Below are positions 8,995-17,938 of a stretch of 64,000 nucleotides of DNA, one piece after another. Positions within the stretch are counted from its first letter, which is position 1, and every line of letters starts with the position of its first letter. The notes beneath the pieces are model-generated. The model saw only the letters and a program-made list of their open reading frames with translations, was not told the DNA's origin and did no database searches. This stretch comes from DATKHR01 sp036557365 (GTDB taxonomy: Bacteria > Acidobacteriota > Vicinamibacteria > Vicinamibacterales > CAVVIG01). The stretch is from assembly GCA_036557365.1 (NCBI GenBank), contig DATBHR010000089.1, forward strand, positions 1-64,000. Reading direction: 5' to 3'. Both the position numbers and the translations under genes were made by a program.

Positions 8995-9947
8995 AGGCGA
9001 TACGAGTGCACGCGTTCGGCGGTATCGACGCGCTCGTGTATGAGGAGGTGCAGCAGCCGGTATCAGCCGACGGGCAGGTGCTGGTTCGCGTCAAGGCTGC
9101 CGGCGTCGGTCCGTGGGACGCGTGGGTCCGGAGCGGCACGAGCTCGATCCCGCACCAGCTGCCTTTAACACCAGGCGCGGATGTCGCCGGCATCGTGGAG
9201 CAGGTCCGCGGCAACGTCCCGTTCCAGCCGGGCGAAGACGTCTACGGCGTCACTAATGGTGTGTTCGAGGGTGCGTACGCCGAGTACGCCCTTGCGACCG
9301 CGACGATGTTGGCGCGTAAGCCGAAGCGGATCGGATTCGTGGAAGCCGCCTCAATACCCGTGGTGGCGACCACCGCGTGGCAGATGCTGTTCGACTACGG
9401 AGCGGTCGATTCCACCAAACGTGTCCTGGTGCATGGTGCCGCCGGCAACGTCGGCGCCTACGCCGTGCAAATGGCCAAAGGCGTCGCCCGCGAGGTTCTT
9501 GCGACGGCGTTCCCGGATGATGTCGAGTACGTCCGCAGCCTGGGCGCAGACGCCGTCATCAATGTGCGGACCACGCGATTCGAAACAGCAGCGTCGGACG
9601 TGGACCTCGTGATCGACACGGTTGGGGGTGAGACGCAAGCCCGATCGTTTGCCGTCCTCAAGCGTGGTGGCGTCCTTGTCTCGTCAGCCTCGGCTCCGGA
9701 TCAGGGCATCGCGGCGCGTCATGGGGTTCGCGCCATGTTCTTCCTGGTAAACGTGACCTCTGAACGCCTCGAACGTATCGGCCGGATGATTGACAGCGGG
9801 CAGCTCACGACGTCCGTTGGCGAGGTGTTGCCGCTGAGCGAGGCCAGAATCGCACACGAGATGCTCGCCGGCCGTCCCCACAAGCGCGGCAAGATCGTGT
9901 TGAGCGTAGACACCGATCAGCGCGCTGAGAAGCCGGAGAGATCGTGA
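8991..9947 (+). CDS. NADP-dependent quinone oxidoreductase-like protein (zinc-free MDR)
   Basis: This is a medium-chain dehydrogenase/reductase of 318 residues in the cytoplasm. The N-terminal GroES-like domain (VKAIRVHAFGG, PLTPGADVAGIVE) is followed by a Rossmann domain with GAAGNVGAYAVQMAK (about residues 145-160). The catalytic and structural zinc cysteines of alcohol dehydrogenases are absent, which points to the quinone/enoyl reductase branch. I start at the GTG at 8991, which overlaps the stop of the hydrolase-cupin gene (GTGA), because family similarity begins exactly there. The frame is open far upstream but does not resemble the family. It is probably translationally coupled. Confidence 0.85.
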   Translation: MKAIRVHAFGGIDALVYEEVQQPVSADGQVLVRVKAAGVGPWDAWVRSGTSSIPHQLPLTPGADVAGIVEQVRGNVPFQPGEDVYGVTNGVFEGAYAEYALATATMLARKPKRIGFVEAASIPVVATTAWQMLFDYGAVDSTKRVLVHGAAGNVGAYAVQMAKGVAREVLATAFPDDVEYVRSLGADAVINVRTTRFETAASDVDLVIDTVGGETQARSFAVLKRGGVLVSSASAPDQGIAARHGVRAMFFLVNVTSERLERIGRMIDSGQLTTSVGEVLPLSEARIAHEMLAGRPHKRGKIVLSVDTDQRAEKPERS

Positions 9948-9957
9948 ACCAAGCACA

Positions 9958-10008
9958 GCGAAATCCCCGTAAGTGATCGGACGACATTGGAAGGTCTATC
10001 ACAATTGC
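9958..10008 (+). repeat. Right-end repeat of segment 2 (homologous to block left of intact tRNA-Ser)
   Basis: This block resembles 42676-42726. Both begin GCGAAATCCC, continue with GTAAGTGATCG and GACATT, and end in TATCACAATT or TTACACAATT. A TATCACA copy lies at 9997-10003. The shared block places the right end of segment 2 and the right end of segment 4 in the same element family. The 100 bases between it and scar C hold no gene. Confidence 0.65.
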
Positions 10009-10109
10009 CATTCGCGTTGCCGCGCGTCTGCTCGCAAGCGATTGGAACGATGGAACATCTGAGATCGAATATGCGCGAAGGGAGGTTTTGCGCTACACTG
10101 TTCCAGACC

Positions 10110-10339
10110 GCTCGCAAGTTGTTGATTCTAAACGGAGAGATGTCGGAGTGGTCGATCGAGCACGCTTGGAAATCGAAGCTGGCCAGCCGCACTGACATGC
10201 TCCAAAGCGTTCCAACGCACACGCGATCAGCGACTTAACCCTCCAAACCGATCACTCGGTGTGCGGCCGTAAACCTCGATGTTCTTCGAGGTTTTGAGCC
10301 TGACGTATCACAGTCCTATCGCAATCGAGTCGCTCACTT
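10110..10339 (+). repeat. tRNA-Ser scar C: att-like junction repeat, 230 bases
   Basis: This is the second 230-base copy. It has the leader GTTGATTCTAAA, the tRNA-Ser 5' half at 10134-10172 with the same four changes as scar B, a spacer, the hairpin at 10271-10294, and the pair TATCACA (10306-10312) and TATCGCA (10317-10323), 11 bases apart. It forms the boundary between segments 2 and 3. From its end to 10492 there is no gene and nothing else recognisable. Confidence 0.8.
10271..10294 (+). other. Perfect hairpin in scar C
   Basis: Arms AAACCTCGA and TCGAGGTTT with a 6-base loop, the counterpart of the hairpin at 3965-3988. The loop sequence differs between the copies while the arms are identical, which suggests the structure is what is conserved. 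Confidence 0.5.
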
Positions 10340-10492
10340 ACCGGAGTGTTGTTCGGTATTTGTCCGTGTTCGTCAGGACGCATTCAACGGGATTTCTGTG
10401 CGCGGGTCGCGCCGCTCCAATGAATCGCTCGGGTCCTCAACGGACTGAGAGGTCTGCGCGGCGATGATTCTCGATGGCCACAACGCGCGCAC

Positions 10493-10804
10493 TTATTCCG
10501 TCGCGTACGGCCATGTCCAACCGCGCAACTCGTAGTATTTGCGAGCCGGAGTTGCTCGGAGCGGGTCGATACCATGACGCCGGCACCAGATGAAGTGGAA
10601 CGTCGTTCCTGCCAGGCCCATCCCGATGGGAACGAGCAACGCCCAGTGGCCGACGAAGCGATACACGATCAGCGTCAGGCCCACCATCGTGAACCACTTG
10701 ATGATCTTGCGAGCTGCCGGCGTCTCGATCTCGAATCGGGCGAACGTGCTCTGACCGATGACGGCAAACGCCAGCAGCACTGCGAGTTCCAGCTCAATTC
10801 CCAT
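10493..10804 (-). CDS. Small membrane protein, unknown function
   Basis: 103 residues with about three hydrophobic helices (residues 5-20, 33-52 and 54-70) and a polar C-terminal tail ending in LRGWTWPYATE. A strong ribosome-binding site (GGGAGGAG) lies 4 bases before the ATG. It is divergent from the metal-efflux operon and starts only 76 bases from the Cys-rich protein gene, so the two may share a control region. I do not recognise the family. Confidence 0.6.
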   Translation of the reverse strand: MGIELELAVLLAFAVIGQSTFARFEIETPAARKIIKWFTMVGLTLIVYRFVGHWALLVPIGMGLAGTTFHFIWCRRHGIDPLRATPARKYYELRGWTWPYATE

Positions 10805-10880
10805 CGCGCTCCTCCCGGCAACCGTCGTGAAAGGTTACGGCTGAGGCCACTCGGGTCATCCGTGGTATACCATTGATCGA

Positions 10881-11186
10881 ATGCGTCGGGCGTTTCTCAT
10901 CGTGCTCTTGGCCCTGTTGTTCGCGGACGCGAGCGGTGTCACCGCGCTTGTGGTCCCGGAGAATTGCGGCGTCGGCACAAGCGAGTCCGGCCCAGACAGC
11001 GGCTGCCCGGCGTTCTGCGTGCGATGCACGTGTGGGTGCTGCGCATCGCCAGTCGTGCCTATGATGCCCGTCGGTGTCGCCGGCGGGTTGCTGCCCCCCG
11101 TCAACCTCTCATCGCCAGGGCACAACGCGCTGCCCTCAGGCGTACCGCTCGACATTCTCCACATTCCGAAACCGCTCCAGGCGTAG
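10881..11186 (+). CDS. Small exported Cys-rich protein at head of metal-efflux operon
   Basis: 101 residues. The first 23 form a signal peptide (MRRAFLIVLLALLFADASG). The mature part has a cluster of cysteines, CPAFCVRCTCGCC (about residues 42-54), plus an isolated one before it. The rest is proline- and glycine-rich. Being exported and cysteine-rich just ahead of a TolC/CusB/CusA-type set suggests periplasmic metal binding, but this is inference from context. The palindrome TGGTATACCA (10863-10872) lies 8 bases before the ATG and could be part of the promoter or an operator. Confidence 0.55.
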   Translation: MRRAFLIVLLALLFADASGVTALVVPENCGVGTSESGPDSGCPAFCVRCTCGCCASPVVPMMPVGVAGGLLPPVNLSSPGHNALPSGVPLDILHIPKPLQA

Positions 11187-11234
11187 ACCACACGCAGGTC
11201 GGCGTACGACCTGTTTCTACGTTGAAGGAGAGGT

Positions 11235-12461
11235 ATGTCTCGTCGCAGTTCGGTTCCGTACGGAGCCGCGTGTCTGCTTGTGTTGGCCGCGTCGGCCGCA
11301 CAGGCCCAGAGTCCACTTACGTTTCAGCAAGCGCTGACGATGGCGCGGGAGCGTGCACCGCGCGTGGCGGTCGCTCGAGCGCGCATCGACGAAGCACGCG
11401 GGCGCCTCGCCGGCGCTCAGGTTCGGTTTCGCGATAACCCGGTCATCGACGCGTCGGCCGGTCCGCGGTGGCTCGACACCGGCACCGTTACTGACTACGA
11501 GTTCGGAGTCAGTCAGACCTTCGAGCTCGGCAATCGACGCGGCGCCCGGATCGCCGGCGCCGAAGCCGGAGTGGCTCGAGAAACCGCGGTGTCGGACGCC
11601 ACCGTCCGGCAGCTCGTTCGCGACGTCGCGCTGGCCTACGTCCGCACGCTGCTGGCGCAGACGCGCATCGACATCCTGCGAGCGGCTGAAGGCGTGGCGA
11701 ATGAGGCGCGTGACGTCGCCGACCGTCGGTTCCGCGCGGGAGACATCGCCCTGCTCGACGTCAACGTGGCACGCGGTGCGGCTGCACGGGCAGCATCGCA
11801 GACACGGGCTGCTGCGGCCGAACGAACGGCCGCCGTCGGTGAGCTCAAGGCGCTGCTCGCTTGGAGTGATCCATCCGACCCGCAACCAGTCGGCAATCTG
11901 ACCGATCTCGTTCGCGCTGGTCTGGACGCGCAAGTCGTCCCGTCGGCGGAACGCCCCGAGGTACAAGCTCTTGTCGCCGAGGCCGCCGAGGCTCGTGCTG
12001 ACATCAGACTGGGTCAGGCCTTCAAGAAACCCGATCTTGGTTTTGGAGTGCGAGTGAAGCGAGATGAAGGCAATCAAGGTGCCGCGGGTGTCTTCTCGAT
12101 CGCACTTCCATTCTTCAATAGCGGCCAGGAGCAGGTGGCTACCGGCACCGCGCGTGAGCGGCGAGCCGATGTGGAACGTACAGCCGTGACATCGGAACTC
12201 GATCTACGCGCCCGTGCGGCGAAAGATACGTTCACGCTTCGACTGTCGGCAACGGAGCCGCTCGAGCGCGACGTGTTGCCAGGACTCGAAGAAAACGAGC
12301 GTCTTGCTCGACGGAGCTTCGAGGTCGGTGAGCTGAGCCTGCCCGACCTGCTGGTCATTCGTCGGGAGTTTGTCGATACGCGCCTCCAATACGTCGAAGC
12401 GCTCGCGGCAGCCGCGATCGCCTCGATTGATTGGCAGATGGCGGCGGGAGTACTGCGATGA
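11235..12461 (+). CDS. TolC-family outer-membrane efflux protein (CzcC/CusC-like)
   Basis: This is the outer-membrane channel component of a tripartite metal exporter, 408 residues. The signal peptide ends near ASAAQAQ. Two OEP repeats follow, rich in alanine, arginine and glutamate heptads that form the periplasmic coiled-coil barrel (for example LTFQQALTMARERAPRVAVARARIDEA). The ATG follows GAAGGAGAGGT. It is first in a chain with 4-base ATGA overlaps to the adaptor, RND pump and CDF genes, so the proteins are made together. The metal is not fixed by the sequence, but the CzcD-like partner favours Zn/Co/Cd. Confidence 0.85.
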   Translation: MSRRSSVPYGAACLLVLAASAAQAQSPLTFQQALTMARERAPRVAVARARIDEARGRLAGAQVRFRDNPVIDASAGPRWLDTGTVTDYEFGVSQTFELGNRRGARIAGAEAGVARETAVSDATVRQLVRDVALAYVRTLLAQTRIDILRAAEGVANEARDVADRRFRAGDIALLDVNVARGAAARAASQTRAAAAERTAAVGELKALLAWSDPSDPQPVGNLTDLVRAGLDAQVVPSAERPEVQALVAEAAEARADIRLGQAFKKPDLGFGVRVKRDEGNQGAAGVFSIALPFFNSGQEQVATGTARERRADVERTAVTSELDLRARAAKDTFTLRLSATEPLERDVLPGLEENERLARRSFEVGELSLPDLLVIRREFVDTRLQYVEALAAAAIASIDWQMAAGVLR

Positions 12462-13657
12462 ATGCTTCGATTGTGCGATGGGCGGTCGTCAACGTGGGGA
12501 TCGCGCTGACGTTGACGGGCTGTCGGTCCGAGTCATCGTCCACCCCAGCCCCGCGTCCGGACGCGCAAACGGAAAAGGCTGACGCTCCTGGGATCAGCGG
12601 ATCGACGCTCCGCATCGACCGCGAGATGCTCCGCGATCTGCGGATTACGACGTCGAAGGTCGAGGAACACCGTGGAGGCGAGTCCGCGAGCCTGCTCGGC
12701 GAGCTCGGCGTGAATCAGAACGCGTACGCCGAAGTCAGCGCGCCGCTCCAGGCCCGGGTCATATCCCTTCGCGCCGTCGAGGGGCAGCGCGTCGGGACTG
12801 GCGACGTGCTGGCGACACTCGAGAGTGGCGAGCTGGCCAAGGCGCGCGGGGAGCTGGCGACCGCCCAGGCGCGGCGCGACCTGGCGCAACGCGCGGCGGA
12901 TCGCAAACGCAGTCTGAACAACGAGCAAATCGTTCCGACTCGGGAAGTCCAGGAGGCCGAAAACGAGGTGATCGCGGCCGACGCTCAAGTCCGCGCGGCG
13001 CAGGCATCGCTCAGATCCTTGGGCGCCCCTGACCAGGCCGGCGATGGTGCCAGTGCGTCGACACTGATGCTTCGGTCTCCGATCTCCGGCGTCATTCTCG
13101 AGCGCACGATCGCGCTCGGTCAGACGGCCGATCCGTCAAAACCGCTCTTCCGAATCGGCGATGTCTCGACGCTCTGGTTGACCGTGCACGCCTTCGAGCG
13201 CGACGCCGTGCGACTTGCGAAGGGTGCACCGGCGCGTATCACCTTCGCCGCAATTCCCGGTCGAACGTTCCAAGGTTCCGTTGCCCTGATTGGGCAGAGC
13301 GTCGATCCGGACTCGCGGACGGTGGCTGTCCGCATCGATCTCTCAAACCGCGACGGAATGCTGCGGCCGGGCATGTCCGCAACGGCCTGGCTGCCTGTGG
13401 GGGAACAAGGCACGCTGCTCGCGGTGCCGGCGGCGGCCGTTCAACGTGTGCGCGATCGCTGGTGTGTGTTCATTCCCAAAGACGACCGTACGTTTGAGAT
13501 TCGTCCAATTGGCCGCGGAAGGGATATCGCCGGCGAAGTCGAAATCCTCTCTGGTGTGCGCGCCGGTGAGCCGATTGTCGTCGATGGGGCGTTTCTGCTG
13601 AAGGCGGAGACCGAGCGGTCTGCCGCCGAAGGCGAGCATGGGGAGAAACGCGAATGA
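12458..13657 (+). CDS. RND periplasmic adaptor lipoprotein (CzcB/CusB-like)
   Basis: This is the membrane-fusion protein that joins the RND pump to the TolC-like channel, 399 residues. The start ATG overlaps the TolC stop (ATGA). The N-terminus has a lipobox (LTGC, Cys about residue 25), so it is probably a periplasmic lipoprotein. Next come a barrel-sandwich half (VISLRAVEGQRVGTGDVL), an alpha-hairpin of alanine/arginine heptads (about 125-185), the second sandwich half (SPISGVILERTIALGQTAD), a beta-barrel, and a membrane-proximal domain. There is no obvious His- or Met-rich metal-binding extension. It is translationally coupled to the pump gene. Confidence 0.88.
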   Translation: MNASIVRWAVVNVGIALTLTGCRSESSSTPAPRPDAQTEKADAPGISGSTLRIDREMLRDLRITTSKVEEHRGGESASLLGELGVNQNAYAEVSAPLQARVISLRAVEGQRVGTGDVLATLESGELAKARGELATAQARRDLAQRAADRKRSLNNEQIVPTREVQEAENEVIAADAQVRAAQASLRSLGAPDQAGDGASASTLMLRSPISGVILERTIALGQTADPSKPLFRIGDVSTLWLTVHAFERDAVRLAKGAPARITFAAIPGRTFQGSVALIGQSVDPDSRTVAVRIDLSNRDGMLRPGMSATAWLPVGEQGTLLAVPAAAVQRVRDRWCVFIPKDDRTFEIRPIGRGRDIAGEVEILSGVRAGEPIVVDGAFLLKAETERSAAEGEHGEKRE

Positions 13658-16600
13658 TCGAGCACTTTATCCGCGCGTCGACATCTCGACCGGCACTCGC
13701 GGTCATCCTCGCGATTGCTGGCACCGTCTTCGGTGTCATGTCTCTGCAGAACTTGCGCCGAGATGTATTTCCCGATCTATCTGCGCCCGTGTTCAACGTG
13801 ATCGTTCAGAACGCTGCGATGGGCGCCGAGGAACTCGAAACAGGCATTTCCATCCCGCTCGAAGCGGCGTTGGCCGGATTGCCCGACATTCGACGTGTAC
13901 GTTCGGTCTCTCAGCTCGGTGTGTGCCAGGTAACCGTTGAATTTGAGCCGGATGCCGACTACTACCGCGCACGGCAGTTTGTGGCCGAACGCGTCAACCA
14001 GATCGCCACACAGCTACCGCCTGGAACGGAACCGCCGCTCTTGTCGGGTGTCACGGGACGGCTGAACGAAATCTTCGAGTTCACGCTCGAGGCGGAGCCA
14101 GGCGCCGCCGATTTGATGGCCTTGCGTGATCTCGCGGAGTTCGAGGTGAAGAATCGGTTGCTTGCCGTGCCAGGTGTCGCGACCGTCGAGCGCCTCGGCG
14201 GGTATCTCCGGCAATTCCAGGTGCAGATCGATCCGGAACGGATGGCCGCGCGGCGTGTGAGTCTCGACGAGGTGATCCATGCCGTGGGGACTTCGAACGT
14301 CAATGCCTCGGGTGGCTTCGTCCGCCAGGGGCCGATGGAGTGGTCCGTCCGAGCCCTGGGTCGAGCCGGCGGCGTAGACGAATTGCGGCAGACCGTTGTC
14401 GTCGTCCGCGGCACAACACCCGTGCTCATCGGAGATATCGCAGACGTGCGCGAGGCTCCAGCGACGCGACGCGGCATGGCCCACCGACTGAAGGGTGAAG
14501 TGGTCAGCGCCCGCATCATCAAACAATTCGGCGCCGACACGGTGCGCGTGGCGGAGGGGATTCGGCAAGCGGTCGTTGAAATCCAAAGGGGCCTTCCCAA
14601 AGGCGTCGTTCTTCGCACGGTCTACGACCAGTCCGCACTCGTGCAGTCTGCGCTGGGAGGCGTCGGCCGAGCGGTCTTGCTGGGCGCGCTCTTCGTCGTG
14701 ATCGTGCTGTTCGCGCTCCTCGGGGACATGCGGGCGGCGATGATCGTCACGCTGACGATTCCGGCGTCGATCGCGTTGGCCGGCATCCTCCTCAACCGCT
14801 TGAACGTCGGCCTGAACACCATGACGCTCGGCGGCCTGGCCATCGCCGTTGGCCTGCTCGTCGATGCGGCCATCATCGTGACCGAGAACATCCTGCACCG
14901 CCTGGCCGGGACTTCTCGCGAACAACATCGGGACATCGCCGTTCGTGCGGCGACAGAGGTTGGTCGGCCGATCGCGTTCGCCACCGTGATCGTGATCGCC
15001 GTCTTCCTTCCGTTGTTCGGCATGTCGGGTATCGAGGGACGCATGTATCAGCCGCTCGCAGCCGCCGTGATGGCTGCGGTGGCCGCGGCATTGGTCCTCG
15101 CGCTGAGCGTCGTCCCTGTTGTCGGCGAGCTCGTCTTGCGGCCGAAGAAGGCCGGCGCGCACGACGATGTCTGGCTGATTCGCCAGGTCAAGAGGATGTA
15201 CGCGCCGGCTCTCGATTGGTGTCTCAGCCATCGGAAGGCCGTCCTGGCGCTGGCCGCCGCGGTCACGATCCCCGCGCTCATCGTCGCGACCCGGATCGGA
15301 TCCGATTTCATGCCGAAGCTCGACGAAGGCGCCCTGCTTCTGCAGACAGTGCTGCCGCCGGAAGCGTCGCTCGAAGAAGTCGATCGCCTGAATCACCGAA
15401 TCGAAGATTTGCTGCGCGAGGTACCCGAAGTCGATGACGTGGTCCGGCGGACGGGGCGAGCGGAAGCGACAGAAGACCCGATGCCGCACACGATGTCCGA
15501 CGTGCTCGTCGTTCTGAAAGACAAGCGGAGTCGGAACATCGAAGAGCTAGAAGACGTGATGCGGGAGCGGCTTCGACCCGTTCCGGGTGTCACGACGCTC
15601 TTCACGACGCCGCTCGGCATGCGCATTGATGAAGGGTTAGGGGGAACGCCGGCAGACATCTCCGTCCGGATCTTTGGTCCAGACCTCGATGAGTTGGCGA
15701 GGCTTGCAGGTCGTGCTCAACAGCTCATGAACGGAATCCCCGGTGTCTCAGACCTTCGGACTGAGCAGCTCACAGGCTTGCCACAGCTTCGAATTGCCGT
15801 CGATCGCGCAGCAACGGCCCGTGTGGGCTTGTCTCCTGGTGACGTCATCCGAGCGGTTCGGATCGCGTTGGTCGGCGAGGAAGAGTCGGAAATCTGGCTC
15901 GGCCAACGGCGATTCGACTTGATCGTTCGATTGCCGGACGAGCGCAAGAACGACGTCAATGCCATCGGCTCGCTGTTTATCGACAGCCACGAGGGCACGC
16001 GAATTCCGCTCAGTCAACTCGCGTCGATCGAACCGGCCTTTGGGCCTGGCGCCATCCGCCGGGAAGCCGGCAGCCGGCGCGTGGCCGTCGAGGCCTCGGC
16101 CACTGGTCGCGATCTCGGGAGCGTGGCGGGCGACATCCAGCAGGCGCTGCAGCGCGACTTGCAGTTGCCGCAAGGATATTTCTTTAACATCGGCGGGCGT
16201 GTTGAGAGCCAGGCGCGGGCCTCGCAAGCGTTGAGGACCGCGATTGCGCTGGCTCTCTTCGCCGTCTTCCTGTTGCTGTATTTCGCGCTCGATTCGTTCA
16301 CCGAGGCAACCGTCATCTTGGTGACGATTCCGGTCGCGTTTGTTGGCGGGATCGCTGGTCTCCTGCTCGCCGGCGAAACGTGGAACGTGTCGTCGCTGGT
16401 TGGATTGATCGGGCTGTTCGGCATTGCCGTTCAGAACAGCCTGGTGCTGGTCACTCAGACCCGTGGTCTGGAGTCCGAAGGTCGCAATCTGTTCGAGGCC
16501 GTGCGCGAGGCGAGCATCGGGCGCGTGCGGCCCAAGCTGATGACGGCGGCTACGGCCATCCTGGGCCTGTTGCCGCTGCTTGTCCTACAACTCCACGGGA

Positions 16601-16731
16601 CCGAGATCGAGCGACCGCTGGCGATCGTGATGATCGGCGGCCTGGTCACGTCCACGCTGTTCACGCTGCTCGTGCTCCCGGCGCTGTATTTGACGGTAAC
16701 GCGCAGGTCCAGAAAGCCCGAGGCCGCATGA
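13654..16731 (+). CDS. Heavy-metal RND efflux pump (CzcA/CusA family)
   Basis: This is a proton-driven inner-membrane pump of 1025 residues, the usual HME-RND length, with twelve predicted helices in two repeats and two large periplasmic loops. The helix-4 signature reads GLLVDAAIIVTEN, with the conserved Asp and Glu of the heavy-metal branch. It is followed by PIAFATVIVIAVFLPLF. The N-terminus (MIEHFIRASTSRPALAV) and the closing RPKLMTAATAILGLLPLL are typical. The exact metal is unclear because the helix-4 motif does not match the classical CzcA or CusA pattern exactly. ATGA overlaps on both sides place it within one transcript. Confidence 0.9.
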   Translation: MIEHFIRASTSRPALAVILAIAGTVFGVMSLQNLRRDVFPDLSAPVFNVIVQNAAMGAEELETGISIPLEAALAGLPDIRRVRSVSQLGVCQVTVEFEPDADYYRARQFVAERVNQIATQLPPGTEPPLLSGVTGRLNEIFEFTLEAEPGAADLMALRDLAEFEVKNRLLAVPGVATVERLGGYLRQFQVQIDPERMAARRVSLDEVIHAVGTSNVNASGGFVRQGPMEWSVRALGRAGGVDELRQTVVVVRGTTPVLIGDIADVREAPATRRGMAHRLKGEVVSARIIKQFGADTVRVAEGIRQAVVEIQRGLPKGVVLRTVYDQSALVQSALGGVGRAVLLGALFVVIVLFALLGDMRAAMIVTLTIPASIALAGILLNRLNVGLNTMTLGGLAIAVGLLVDAAIIVTENILHRLAGTSREQHRDIAVRAATEVGRPIAFATVIVIAVFLPLFGMSGIEGRMYQPLAAAVMAAVAAALVLALSVVPVVGELVLRPKKAGAHDDVWLIRQVKRMYAPALDWCLSHRKAVLALAAAVTIPALIVATRIGSDFMPKLDEGALLLQTVLPPEASLEEVDRLNHRIEDLLREVPEVDDVVRRTGRAEATEDPMPHTMSDVLVVLKDKRSRNIEELEDVMRERLRPVPGVTTLFTTPLGMRIDEGLGGTPADISVRIFGPDLDELARLAGRAQQLMNGIPGVSDLRTEQLTGLPQLRIAVDRAATARVGLSPGDVIRAVRIALVGEEESEIWLGQRRFDLIVRLPDERKNDVNAIGSLFIDSHEGTRIPLSQLASIEPAFGPGAIRREAGSRRVAVEASATGRDLGSVAGDIQQALQRDLQLPQGYFFNIGGRVESQARASQALRTAIALALFAVFLLLYFALDSFTEATVILVTIPVAFVGGIAGLLLAGETWNVSSLVGLIGLFGIAVQNSLVLVTQTRGLESEGRNLFEAVREASIGRVRPKLMTAATAILGLLPLLVLQLHGTEIERPLAIVMIGGLVTSTLFTLLVLPALYLTVTRRSRKPEAA

Positions 16732-17618
16732 GCCACACCCACATTCAGAGCGGCGCTGGAAAGAATCGATCGCGCCTACGCGCCGCGCTCGTCCTCACGG
16801 GCGCGTACTTCGTGACGGAGCTCGTCGCCGGGTGGCTGACAGGAAGTCTTGCACTGCTTGCGGACGCCGGTCACATGCTCACCGACGTCGCCGGGCTCGG
16901 ACTGGCGCTCTTCGCCATCCACATGGCCGAGCGTCCAGCAACATCAGAGCGTACGTATGGGTACTACCGCACCGAAATCCTCGCAGCCCTGGCGAACGCC
17001 GTCGTCTTGATCGGAATCTCCGTCTGGGTGCTCATCGAGGCGTACGAACGATTTCGACACCCCGAGCCGATCGCCAGTGGCCCGATGTTGCTCGTTGCGC
17101 TCGTGGGGCTGGGCGTCAATGCCGGCAGTATCTGGCTGTTGCGTTCCGCGTCTGACGAGAGCCTGAACCTCAAAGGCGCCTACTTCGAAGTGCTATCCGA
17201 CGCGATTTCGTCGGTGGGCGTGATGATCGCCGCCGCGGTGATCTGGTCGACCGGCTGGCTGTACGCCGACCCGCTCGTATCGGCCGGTATCGGACTCTTC
17301 ATCCTGCCGCGGACCGCGAAGCTGATGGCCGATGCGGTCGGCGTGTTGCTCGAAGGCACGCCGGCCGACGTGAACATTGGCGAAGTTCGGGCCGCAATCG
17401 CCGCGATTGGAGGCGTCGCCGACGTTCATGACCTGCACGTCTGGTCGCTCACGTCAGGCGTCAACGCCCTGAGCGTTCACGTTGTCGCAGCTGACGGCAA
17501 CGACTTCGGAGGACTTCTCAGCCGTGTCGGCGAGTGCGCCTCTCATCGTTTCCGAATCGCGCACGTCACCGTCCAGGTCGAGCCTCCGGGTTGGAGATGC
17601 GGAGGGATGCACGCGTGA
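16728..17618 (+). CDS. Cation diffusion facilitator (CzcD-like Zn/Cd/Co exporter)
   Basis: This is an inner-membrane metal/proton antiporter of 296 residues with six helices and a cytoplasmic C-terminal domain. Helix 2 carries the metal site HMLTD (in LLADAGHMLTDVAGL). Helix 5 carries EVLSD, the Glu-containing variant found in CzcD. The loop GYYRTEILAALANA is typical. Only a few histidines precede helix 1 (MSHTH), so there is no long His-rich tail. The C-terminal domain ends in VHDLHVWSLTSG and HVTVQVE. The start overlaps the RND stop (ATGA). It moves metal to the periplasm, from which the RND complex can expel it. Confidence 0.9.
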   Translation: MSHTHIQSGAGKNRSRLRAALVLTGAYFVTELVAGWLTGSLALLADAGHMLTDVAGLGLALFAIHMAERPATSERTYGYYRTEILAALANAVVLIGISVWVLIEAYERFRHPEPIASGPMLLVALVGLGVNAGSIWLLRSASDESLNLKGAYFEVLSDAISSVGVMIAAAVIWSTGWLYADPLVSAGIGLFILPRTAKLMADAVGVLLEGTPADVNIGEVRAAIAAIGGVADVHDLHVWSLTSGVNALSVHVVAADGNDFGGLLSRVGECASHRFRIAHVTVQVEPPGWRCGGMHA

Positions 17619-17746
17619 TCGCCAAACCAAAACCCCGCTGGTGGCGGCGGATCCAATGGATCGACGTGGTGATGGTCGTCGTTGCCGTGGTCGTCCTCCT
17701 GTTCCTCACCGCGGAGCTGTGGATGCCGCACCTCGGACCCGAGTAG
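17615..17746 (+). CDS. Small single-span membrane protein in metal operon
   Basis: A 43-residue frame beginning with GTG at 17615, overlapping the CDF stop (GTGA). It has a basic N-terminus (IAKPKPRWWRRIQW), then one hydrophobic helix (VVMVVVAVVVLLFL), and ends MPHLGPE. The coupling and the clean helix suggest it is expressed. No family is recognised. Confidence 0.5.
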   Translation: MIAKPKPRWWRRIQWIDVVMVVVAVVVLLFLTAELWMPHLGPE

Positions 17747-17761
17747 GACAAGGTGACCGGC

Positions 17762-17935
17762 ATGGGATTTCCGAATCGCTCGCTGACACATCGAGGCTCG
17801 AAGCGAAGAGTCCGTGCGATCAAGGCCCGCGACCATTGGTCCTGGAGCATGACCGCGCTCGTCGTGATCGTGCTCGGTGCGTTGATCCTTCTCCTGTACA
17901 TGATCGTGACGCATCCACCGCAGCATTCGAGGTGA
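17762..17935 (+). CDS. Second small single-span membrane protein
   Basis: A 57-residue frame with a basic N-terminal half and one C-terminal hydrophobic helix (MTALVVIVLGALILLLYMIV). I start at the ATG at 17762, which has AAGGTG 6 bases before it. A GTG at 17753 is the alternative. It sits between another mini membrane protein and a lipoprotein gene in the metal operon. The function is unknown. Confidence 0.45.
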   Translation: MGFPNRSLTHRGSKRRVRAIKARDHWSWSMTALVVIVLGALILLLYMIVTHPPQHSR

Positions 17936-17938
17936 CGC

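Larger units (their letters stand above)
3828..10133 (+). mobile_element. Accreted segment 2 (between scars B and C), oxidoreductase/hydrolase cargo
   Basis: About 6.3 kb between two directly repeated tRNA-Ser 5' halves. The left end carries paired TATCACA repeats and the hairpin. The right end (9958-10008) carries a block homologous to the one just left of the intact tRNA-Ser. This is the arrangement expected for the two ends of one integrated element. Cargo is an FAD monooxygenase, an AraC regulator, two alpha/beta hydrolases (one with a cupin domain) and a quinone-oxidoreductase-like protein. There is no integrase, relaxase or replication gene, so it is a cargo-only, CIME-like element by inference. 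Confidence 0.6.

Noticed and set aside
14014..15489. 491-codon open frame on the minus strand inside the RND gene
   Set aside because: It is antisense to a clear CzcA/CusA-type protein, rich in Arg, His, Asp and Gln as expected from the shadow of a high-GC gene, and has no domain or ribosome-binding site.
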